Positions 10,893 through 20,295 of a stretch of 64,000 nucleotides of DNA are shown here, in pieces. The position numbers were made by a program, and so were the translations under genes. The notes under the pieces are model-generated. The model worked only from the letters and a program-made list of their open reading frames with translations. It was not told the origin of the DNA and did not search any database. This DNA comes from Saccharomyces paradoxus (taxonomy: Eukaryota > Ascomycota > Saccharomycetes > Saccharomycetales > Saccharomycetaceae): contig NC_047494.1 of assembly GCF_002079055.1 (NCBI RefSeq), positions 434,001 to 498,000 on the forward strand, in the 5' to 3' direction. Position 1 is the first letter of the stretch. Each line of letters begins with the position of its first letter.

Positions 10893-13124
10893 ATGGATGG
10901 TCCTAATTTTGCACATCAAGGCGGGAGGTCACAACGCACTACTGAATTGTATTCATGCGCACGTTGTAGAAAATTAAAGAAGAAGTGTGGTAAACAAATA
11001 CCGACATGTGTGAATTGCGATAAAAATGGAGCACACTGTTCGTATCCAGGTAGAGCCCCAAGACGGACTAAGAAGGAATTAGCGGATGCCATGCTACGAG
11101 GGGAATACGTTCCAGTGAAAAGAAACAAGAAAATAGGAAGAAGCCCTTTGGGTAATAAGAGCATGCCAACCTCTTCTAGTTCGCCATCTACAAATGGCGC
11201 TATAACGCCTGGGTTTTCACCTTATGAAAACGATGATGCACACAAGATGAAGCAGTTGAAACCGGCAGACCCGATAAACCTTGTCATGGGGGCAAGTCCG
11301 AATTCTAGCGAAGGTGTCTCATCGCTAATTTCCGTTCTTACATCATTGAATGATAGTTCTAATCCTTCTTCGCATTTATCCTCCAATGAAAATTCCTTGA
11401 TTCCTTCCCGATCCCTGCCAGCGTCAGTGCAACAAGGTTCAGCAACGTCATCATATGGAGGATATAACACGCCCTCGCCGCTAATTAGCGGGCCTGTGCC
11501 TGCGAACACCCAATCTGTGCCATTGCAAAACAATAATCGCAATACTAGCGACAGTGATGACGGCAATAATATTGACCACGACAATAACAATAACAATAGC
11601 AGTGCACCGCAATTGAGTCTTACCTCATATGCAAACAATCCTGTCCCCAGTGGAAAATACGATTCTGTACCAGTTGATGCATCCTCGATTGAATTTGAAA
11701 CTATGTCGTGTTGCTTTAAAGGTGGTAGAACAACATCGTGGGTCAGAGAGGATGGTTCGTTCAAATCAATTGACAGATCCTTACTGGACAGGTTCATCGC
11801 CGCATACTTCAAACACAATCACCGTCTATTTCCTATGATTGATAAGATAGCATTCCTAAATGACGCCGCGACGATTACTGATTTTGAAACATTGTACGAC
11901 AACAAAAACTACCCTGATAGCTTTGTTTTCAAAGTATATATGATAATGGCTATTGGTTGTACAACTTTACAGCGCGCTGGTATGGTCTCCCAGGATGAAG
12001 AGTGTCTGAGTGAACATTTGGCATTTTTGGCCATGAAGAAATTCCGTAGCGTTATAATTTTACAAGATATTGAAACGGTACGATGTCTGTTGTTATTGGG
12101 TATTTATTCGTTCTTTGAGCCAAAGGGCTCCTCGTCATGGACGATTAGTGGTATCATCATGCGATTGACCATAGGATTAGGTCTAAATAGAGAACTGACT
12201 GCCAAAAAACTCAAGAGCATGTCTGCCTTAGAAGCAGAAGCAAGATATAGAGTGTTCTGGAGTGCCTACTGCTTTGAAAGGCTAGTTTGCACCTCTCTGG
12301 GCCGTATATCTGGAATAGATGATGAAGACATCACTGTGCCGCTACCGAGGGCGTTGTATGTGGATGAAAGGGACGATTTGGAGATGACCAAGTTAATGAT
12401 ATCATTAAGGAAAATGGGTGGCCGCATTTATAAACAAGTTCACTCTGTAAGTGCGGGACGACAAAAATTAACCATCGAACAGAAGCAGGAGATCATAGGT
12501 GGATTGCGCAAGGAGCTAGACGAAATTTATTCTCGAGAATCAGAAAGAAGGAAACTGAAAAACTCCCAGATGGATCAGCTAGAGAGGGACAACAATTCTA
12601 CTACAAATGTGATATCTTTCCATAGTTCTGAGATTTGGCTAGCAATGAGGTACTCTCAATTGCAAATCTTGCTATACAGACCATCTGCATTGATACCGAA
12701 ACCGCCCATTGACTCCTTATCCACACTAGGCGAGTTTTGCCTGCAAGCCTGGAAACATACTTACACGCTGTACAAGAAGCGGTTATTGCCCTTAAATTGG
12801 ATAACTCTTTTCAGAACACTAACCATTTGTAATACTATCTTATACTGCCTTTGCCAGTGGAGCATTGACCTCATTGAAAGTAAAATCGAAATCCAGCAGT
12901 GTGTTGAGATACTAAGACATTTCGGCGAAAGATGGATTTTTGCAATGAGATGCGCGGACGTTTTCCAAAACATTAGTAACACAATTCTCGATATTAGTTT
13001 GAGCCATGGCAAAGTCCCTAATATGGACCAGTTAACAAGAGAGTTGTTTGGCGCCAGCGATTCGTATCAAGATATATTAGACGAAAACAATGTTGACGTC
13101 TCCTGGGTTGATAAACTTGTTTAA
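10893..13124 (+). CDS. STB5: Zn2Cys6 transcription factor Stb5
   Basis: Stb5 activates pentose-phosphate and other NADPH-producing genes under oxidative stress and also affects multidrug resistance. The 743-residue ORF has a fungal binuclear zinc cluster near the N-terminus. Its cysteines are at residues 22, 25, 32, 39, 42 and 49, giving CX2CX6CX6CX2CX6C, followed by a basic stretch (RAPRRTKKEL). Residues of about 80-260 form a Ser/Asn/Pro-rich linker. The middle (about residues 300-560) is the fungal-specific transcription factor domain with segments such as SWTISGIIMRLTIGLGLNREL. The length equals the reference. The ATG context is weaker than that of the overlapping upstream ORF. GND1, a known Stb5 target, lies 10 kb downstream with two matching boxes in its promoter. 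Confidence 0.96.
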   Translation: MDGPNFAHQGGRSQRTTELYSCARCRKLKKKCGKQIPTCVNCDKNGAHCSYPGRAPRRTKKELADAMLRGEYVPVKRNKKIGRSPLGNKSMPTSSSSPSTNGAITPGFSPYENDDAHKMKQLKPADPINLVMGASPNSSEGVSSLISVLTSLNDSSNPSSHLSSNENSLIPSRSLPASVQQGSATSSYGGYNTPSPLISGPVPANTQSVPLQNNNRNTSDSDDGNNIDHDNNNNNSSAPQLSLTSYANNPVPSGKYDSVPVDASSIEFETMSCCFKGGRTTSWVREDGSFKSIDRSLLDRFIAAYFKHNHRLFPMIDKIAFLNDAATITDFETLYDNKNYPDSFVFKVYMIMAIGCTTLQRAGMVSQDEECLSEHLAFLAMKKFRSVIILQDIETVRCLLLLGIYSFFEPKGSSSWTISGIIMRLTIGLGLNRELTAKKLKSMSALEAEARYRVFWSAYCFERLVCTSLGRISGIDDEDITVPLPRALYVDERDDLEMTKLMISLRKMGGRIYKQVHSVSAGRQKLTIEQKQEIIGGLRKELDEIYSRESERRKLKNSQMDQLERDNNSTTNVISFHSSEIWLAMRYSQLQILLYRPSALIPKPPIDSLSTLGEFCLQAWKHTYTLYKKRLLPLNWITLFRTLTICNTILYCLCQWSIDLIESKIEIQQCVEILRHFGERWIFAMRCADVFQNISNTILDISLSHGKVPNMDQLTRELFGASDSYQDILDENNVDVSWVDKLV

Positions 13125-15313
<2,189 letters not shown>

Positions 15314-15629
15314 TAGTGTTTACCGCAGTTTGTAGTACTGCTTTTATTTCTTCCACTTTACACAATTAACGAATATATATATATATTTTGGATAAATAGC
15401 CTTTAATGAAGTATTAACAGAACTTTTTTTGCTTGGGCAGCGTCAGATTTATATTTTTGAAAGGGAGTAGGCTGGGCTTTCACTTTAGGTCATTATTCAT
15501 ATAGACTTCTTTTAAAATATGTTTGAATGTAAATCCACATAGATGCGAGCCCGCTATCTTTTGAAGTGAAGGATTTTTTTCCTTTTTGCATCACCTTAAC
15601 TGAGGATTTATCCATACCTTTTGTGGGCA
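15314..15629. other. OYE2 downstream region
   Basis: This is an AT-rich region with the OYE2 terminator. It contains one perfect match to the 11-bp ARS core (ATTTATATTTT at 15447-15457), but such matches are frequent by chance. No gene is seen. Confidence 0.4.
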
Positions 15630-15770
15630 GGAATTTAACATGAGGATGTTAATTCCTATCTTCCTTAGATGAACAACTCAACACTTAGTATAGATCCGAG
15701 ACACCACGCGTACACCATTTATTCTAAGTCAGATTTCAAATAATTTACAGACAAGTACAATGTGTAAATA
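15630..15770 (+). mobile_element. Ty3-type LTR (sigma) relic, left part
   Basis: This segment resembles the middle of a Ty3 LTR. The best-preserved part is around TTAGTATAGATCCGAGACA near 15680-15700. Similarity to the sigma consensus I remember continues to about 15770, where a delta-type LTR begins. The left boundary is approximate. A segment matching the complementary right part of sigma lies at 18176-18273, so the two could be one old solo LTR split by later insertion, or two separate relics. It is an old, clearly degraded fossil. Confidence 0.55.
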
Positions 15771-16099
15771 TGAGAAGCAGGTGAAAATTTAGATATGTGT
15801 TGGCATTCCATTGTTACTAAAGGTTATAGTGTTAGGTATACAGAATATACTAGAGGTTCTCCTCGAGGATATAAAATCCACAAAAGGGAATCGATCATTC
15901 TACATAATAAACATTAATTTATCTTCTTCCATTTTATATGCTGTCATTCATCATCCTATTAGATTACCAACCCTTGCATTCCAGCTTCCATTAAATTCGA
16001 TGACTGTGTCTCAATCCTATGTCATCTTCTTACACGGCATATAATATACTAATAACATGAATACTAGTCATTGGATGGAAGTTGATTTTCATCCCAACA
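15771..16099 (-). mobile_element. Solo delta-type LTR (Ty1/Ty2 family), minus orientation
   Basis: Read on the minus strand, this 329-bp element begins TGTTGGGATG at 16099 and ends CTTCTCA at 15771, the normal TG...CA ends and near-normal length of a Ty1/Ty2 LTR. Internal landmarks of the family are present, such as CCTCGAGGAGAAC and CTCTAGTATATTCTGTATAC. The two flanks (AAATA on the left, GACGG on the right) do not form a target-site duplication. No internal Ty coding sequence adjoins it. A 138-bp central part is identical, in inverted orientation, to the LTR at 18390-18527. Confidence 0.85.
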
Positions 16100-16993
16100 G
16101 ACGGAAGCATGCAGAGTTTACGTCCCTGCGTTTTATACTGATTAGTAGTATAACGTAGAAAGTTGATATGGATCTGACAGGGTGACCAGATGATGGTGGG
16201 AATTAGTTCAGGTACGACAATAAATGCGATGTCAAAATTCCAAAGAATATGCTCGCACCCACGCCCACTTTCTTCCAATATACAATAATATAAAATTTAT
16301 GTTACTATTTGTGCAACAGTTTCTGCTGGCGATGAGGATTGTGAATATGTAAAGTTTATTTTGAGTGGAAATTGAAAGGGTTTCCCCTTAACAGATGCGC
16401 TACCATTTATGTTCATCCTTATACTCTCCTGTTTCACTGTTACAAAAATCGTTACATAACTTGCACTCTGTGACCAAATTTGTTGAGCTTAGAGTTATAT
16501 TTGCGCCATCGCAACCAAACTGGCTTTAGTTCTCAATGAACGAAGAATTTTTGGCACGCAAAGACTTTCAAAACTGGTGTGAAGATATTGCACATTCAAA
16601 TAGGCTCTTTTATTGACCTGTCTCGCAAACCATTAGAAATAAGATCAGAAATAACGACTACCCAAAAAAACAGCAGGATGCCCAGTAAAAATGCTGTTGG
16701 GTACCTTGGAGCAGCTAGTTTGTCACTGTCCACCCAAAATGACCTAATAACAACCTTAAAAGTTCTGACCGTACGCCTTCGCTTGCGGTTGCATCGAGGT
16801 TGCCTCGGTCTAAAAGTAAATATACGACTCGATGGCAGCTCAAATGTTAAATGCAGGTAGAAAATATGACCCCAGATGTTAAATAGTATGACCTAATATA
16901 AATATATAAAACGGGCATAATTCGTTCCATCGAACATGCAACGGACTTCTAAATTTACTATGATATTGAACAAGTTTAATTCAATCAATCGAA
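16100..16993. other. LTR island, unassigned part upstream of the 161-codon ORF
   Basis: About 890 bp with no gene I can support. The short ORFs carry no family features. At the right end a TATA box (TATATAAA, 16903-16910) lies about 84-91 bp before the ATG of the next ORF, which makes the last 150 bp look like a promoter. The rest is unassigned. Confidence 0.45.
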
Positions 16994-17479
16994 ATGTACT
17001 TAATAAGCCTCGTTGCATTTATTGCTAAATTCTTCAACCTGGCTGCCACCTCGGTCAACAATAGTTCCTTCCCTGATGTTGATCTTACTAATCCTTTGAG
17101 ACTCTTCACCAACATTCCAGCAGGACTTAATTTTAATGAAGTCATTTTTCTCGAAAGAAACGGATTCTATCTTGGTGGCATAGACTCTCCCTCAATCTAC
17201 CACTTAATAAATGGTACAGCTGTGTATTTTGGGGATGTCAGAGATAATATCATGCCGGGTACAGTTGGCACTACTAGGAGTGTTACAGATGTCGACTATG
17301 GTTCCTTACTGACAGAGTACGGTTATGAAGCTAATACAGATTATGTCTCGCGTTGGATCGCCACTCATGTAGTAATCTCTCCATTGAATGCTACAGAGTT
17401 TTTCCAAACACCCGTGCCAGTACCAGTGCCAGTGCCGATAACAATACTGCACCAACAGGTGAACTCAAAACTACATTAG
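16994..17479 (+). CDS. Uncharacterised 161-residue ORF, possibly secreted (YHR180W position)
   Basis: I do not recognise the function. The ORF lies where S. cerevisiae has the dubious ORF YHR180W of similar length (about 163 codons), and it may be the same sequence. Features visible are a hydrophobic N-terminus (MYLISLVAFIAKFFNLAATS) that could act as a signal peptide, N-glycosylation sequons (NNSS, NGT, NAT), only soluble-looking sequence after it, and a Pro-Val dipeptide run (VPVPVPVPIT) before a short tail. A TATA box at 16903-16910 and an A at -3 of the ATG (GAAATG) favour expression. It sits between LTR relics in an inverted pair. It could be a real small surface protein, the preserved 5' part of a decayed larger cell-wall gene, or a chance ORF. 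The Val-Pro run resembles linkers of yeast wall proteins. Confidence 0.45.
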   Translation: MYLISLVAFIAKFFNLAATSVNNSSFPDVDLTNPLRLFTNIPAGLNFNEVIFLERNGFYLGGIDSPSIYHLINGTAVYFGDVRDNIMPGTVGTTRSVTDVDYGSLLTEYGYEANTDYVSRWIATHVVISPLNATEFFQTPVPVPVPVPITILHQQVNSKLH

Positions 17480-18175
17480 TCAGGACCCGTTCAGCCCGTT
17501 AATCGTGGGCATCTCTGAACTGAGGGTCAACTAGTGTATGCGACTGTGATTCAGACAATACCTTAAGCGTCGAAACCTTATACCCCCTCATCTGCCTCGG
17601 GAGCCAGTATATTATATATATATAAACTCCTAAAATACTCTCACTCAGAAGCACAATAGTGAGTGACGCATATGCAATTTATGGCTAATTCATTACCAAA
17701 GAGAAGTATGCAGCGTTAACTCTCAATCTAAGAATATGTAACAGATTTCAATCTCACGAACTAGCGACTGTAATTGTTGTATCTTATTCATTAGTAACGT
17801 TAGTAGTGTCTAATATTTTACTAGACGGTGTCACGATTTCAGAAATGTTAGATCAACATTCCTTTCTTAAGAACAAGAATATGGCAAAGTATGGTAAACA
17901 AGACGTACAAGAGTGTTAAAGATAATGCCTAGAACACGCTCAGTGTAAGCAAGATTAGTACAACCGCTGATCTGGAGCCAAGACAACAAATATCACATCC
18001 CGTTTGTCATGTTAAAAATAGCTTATCATAAGTTAACTGAGACACTCAACCTCAAATAAAACAAAAACTGATTATTTTGGTGAAGTAATGTATCTTAAAG
18101 CTTGATAGTATTTGTATTGGATTATTACTCACAAACTATTTAAAACATCAAGCCAAATATATGCCGCGCACAGAG
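17480..18175. other. LTR island, unassigned part downstream of the 161-codon ORF
   Basis: About 700 bp without a supportable gene. It contains an AT run near 17610-17627. The string TGTTGTATC at 17775 matches the first bases of a Ty3 LTR, but the following sequence does not align convincingly. It could be decayed LTR material or the degraded continuation of the upstream ORF's locus. Confidence 0.35.
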
Positions 18176-18273
18176 AAATATTTGTGAACTATATCTTTTG
18201 TTGGAAAGACAAGCAACTATCCTAGCGACATTAGGATTGCCAAGACATCCGGTTTTATTCGGACCCTTAATAC
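18176..18273 (+). mobile_element. Ty3-type LTR (sigma) relic, right part
   Basis: The segment contains ATTAGGATTGCCAAGACA followed by a CCGGTTTTATTCGGACCC-type end and TTAATAC. This corresponds to the last hundred bases of the sigma LTR as I remember it. It complements the left-part relic at 15630-15770, with an overlap of about a dozen bases. The left boundary is uncertain. It is an old, degraded fossil in plus orientation. Confidence 0.55.
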
Positions 18274-18324
18274 CTCAGCAGCAGCACGTTCCATCTTTCC
18301 AAACTTTCGGTTAAACATTTATGA

Positions 18325-18977
18325 AGACATGAAACTCTAAAATGTCATCTACTTATAGTAGTCATATTACTATTATATTATTACATGCGGTGTAAGAAGA
18401 TGACATAGGATTGAGACACAGTCATCGAATTTAATGGAAGCTGGAATGCAAGGGTTGGTAATCTAATAGGATGATGAATGACAGCATATAAAATGGAAGA
18501 AGATAAATTAATGTTTATTATGTAGAAATATCGATCCCATTTTAAGATTCCTATATCCTCTAGGAGAACTTCTAGTATATTCTATTGTTGGAATGAAATT
18601 CTAATATCATCTATTTAATATTATATTATAATATGCAATGCAAGAGGATGGCATAAAGATTGAGAAACAGTCATCCAATCTAATGGAAGCTGAAATGCAA
18701 GGATTGATAATGTTATAGGATAATGAATGACAACGTATAAAAGGAAAGAAGATAAAGTAATAACACTATGTAGAACTGTCGATTCCCTTTTGTGGATTCC
18801 TACATCCTCGAGGAGAACTTCTAGTATATTCTATATACCTAATATTATAGCCTTTAGTAACAATGGAATCCAAACAATTATCTAATTATTCACCAAATTC
18901 TCATCTATATACCTAATATTATTGTCTTTGTGAACAATGTATTCCCACGAATTATCTCAAAATTCACAAATATCTCA
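18325..18977 (+). mobile_element. Outer delta-type solo LTR, split by a younger LTR
   Basis: This is a Ty1/Ty2-family LTR in plus orientation. Its left part runs from about 18325 (the 5' end is worn and approximate) to 18585, and its right part from 18909 to 18977, ending ATATCTCA. The two parts add up to about 330 bp, the usual delta length. It is interrupted by a complete LTR at 18586-18903 with a 5-bp duplication TCTAT on each side. The element ends about 96 bp before the tRNA-Thr gene, inside the zone where Ty1-family integration is known to be targeted upstream of Pol III genes. It is a fossil with no internal Ty sequence. Confidence 0.8.
18586..18903 (+). mobile_element. Inner delta-type solo LTR nested in the outer LTR
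   Basis: This 318-bp element begins TGTTGGAATG and ends AAATTCTCA. It carries the family landmark CCTCGAGGAGAACTTCTAGT and a TATA-like TATAAAAG near 18738. It is flanked by TCTAT at 18581-18585 and again at 18904-18908, a 5-bp target-site duplication of Ty1/Ty2 integration. It therefore inserted into an LTR already present and later lost its internal region and second LTR by LTR-LTR recombination. It is younger than the outer LTR, judged by its nesting and the intact duplication. Confidence 0.85.
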
Positions 18978-19073
18978 TTCTCGCATTCCAACAGTTATGT
19001 TACTCATTCTATTCGTTTGTTATGTGTGTTTTATCAAGATTTAGGATATCATGCTAAGGAAGTTGTATTTTTA

Positions 19074-19145
19074 GCCTCCTTAGCTTAGTGGTAGAGCGTT
19101 GCACTTGTAATGCAAAGGTCGCTAGTTCAATTCTGGCAGGTGGCA
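19074..19145 (+). tRNA. tRNA-Thr (anticodon UGU)
   Basis: A 72-nt sequence folds as a cloverleaf. The acceptor 5' strand is GCCTCCT, the D arm contains AGCTTAGTGGTAGAGC, and the anticodon loop CTTGTAA has anticodon TGT, which reads threonine ACA/ACG codons. The T arm is GCTAG-TTCAATT-CTGGC, and the 3' acceptor strand is AGGTGGC with discriminator A. Internal A and B boxes for Pol III are recognisable. No intron is present. A run of T residues at about 19157-19163 serves as the Pol III terminator. The upstream side is packed with LTR relics, as usual for yeast tRNA genes. Confidence 0.95.
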
Positions 19146-19306
19146 TTATACCAGTATTTTTTTCCCTTTGTTCTTATTCCTCTATCATTTATAACTTTAT
19201 GATTTTTTAAAGGTTGAATGGTCAATGTGAAAATTAAAACTAAAAACATATAGTTGACAAGTGAGGAAAGAGCGAAAGTGAGAAAAGAAATTGTTAGAAT
19301 AAAACC

Positions 19307-19993
19307 ATGCTGTTAGAATTGATATCTTATGCAGGAACCGTATCAGGGTTTCTTTTTTTAACACTTTCAATTGCATCGGGTTTATACTACATTAGTGAAC
19401 TTGTTGAAGAACACACAGAACCCACAAGACGGTTTCTCACAAGGGCTATTTATGGTATAATATTAATATTAATTCTGCTACTGTTACTAGACGGTTTTCC
19501 GTTCAAACTTACACTTTTTTCCATTGCATGTTACATAGTATATTACCAAAACTTAAAAAGTTTCCCATTTATTTCGTTAACCAGCCCAACTTTCCTGTTA
19601 AGTTGCGTATGTGTGGTCTTGAATCACTACTTCTGGTTCAAATATTTTAATGATACGGAAGTTCCTCCACAGTTCAAATTTGATCCAAATTATATACCAC
19701 GCAGACGTGCTAGTTTCGCTGAAGTAGCCTCATTTTTTGGTATATGCGTTTGGTTCATACCATTTGCCTTATTTGTTTCTCTGTCAGCTGGTGATTATGT
19801 GCTACCAACGACTAGTGAGCAACATATGGCTAAGAAAAATGATGACATCACAACGAACAACCAGCCAAAATTTCGTAAAAGAGCTGTTGGTTTAGCTCGT
19901 GTAGTCATCAACTCGGTAAGGAAGTACATATACTCTCTAGCCCGTGTATTCGGTTATGAGATAGAACCTGACTTTGATAGATTGGCTGTTTAG
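19307..19993 (+). CDS. SVP26: Svp26, ER-Golgi cargo adaptor membrane protein
   Basis: Svp26 is a multispanning membrane protein of early Golgi and COPII vesicles. It helps load certain type II membrane mannosyltransferases into vesicles leaving the ER. The 228-residue ORF belongs to the Tex261/SVP26 family. Hydrophobic spans are visible at about residues 5-27, 45-60 (IYGIILILILLLLLDG), 62-80, 92-110 and 140-160. The C-terminal third is hydrophilic and probably cytosolic, ending with EPDFDRLAV. Length equals the reference. It follows tRNA-Thr by about 160 bp and precedes RGD3 by about 300 bp on the same strand. Confidence 0.93.
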   Translation: MLLELISYAGTVSGFLFLTLSIASGLYYISELVEEHTEPTRRFLTRAIYGIILILILLLLLDGFPFKLTLFSIACYIVYYQNLKSFPFISLTSPTFLLSCVCVVLNHYFWFKYFNDTEVPPQFKFDPNYIPRRRASFAEVASFFGICVWFIPFALFVSLSAGDYVLPTTSEQHMAKKNDDITTNNQPKFRKRAVGLARVVINSVRKYIYSLARVFGYEIEPDFDRLAV

Positions 19994-20295
19994 AATTGCC
20001 TTTTTTTTAACATGTAGTTAGTTTTTTTTTATTTGAATATTCTAAATAAGAAATATGTATAATGCTCTGCCAACTATTTTACACAGGAAAGAAAATCATC
20101 AAAACAATACTACTATATTTTACCCAAGTTAATACGGGAAAGTATATTTTCTTTTCCATATTTTTCATTTTTTATTGACGTTTGCATTTTTTAGAACAAC
20201 TAGTAAACAAAAAACCAGTCAGGCCCAGTAGATTAAGTATTGTCATTGCATAGACAAAGGCAAGAGAAGGAGAGCTTTTTTTTTGGTGTCTAGTA
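19994..20295. other. SVP26-RGD3 intergenic region
   Basis: A 302-bp AT-rich gap with the SVP26 terminator (T runs near 20002-20030) and the RGD3 promoter. No further feature is seen. Confidence 0.4.

Noticed and set aside
15447-15457. Perfect 11-bp ARS core match (also 4436-4446 on the other strand)
   Set aside because: Such matches occur often by chance in AT-rich DNA, and I cannot show B elements or origin activity.
17775-17783. TGTTGTATC as the 5' end of a further Ty3 LTR
   Set aside because: Only the first ten bases or so match; the following sequence does not align to sigma by eye.
18978-18993. Short complement of an LTR start (TGTTGGAAT on the minus strand) beside the outer LTR
   Set aside because: Too short to separate from chance or from the end of the neighbouring LTR.
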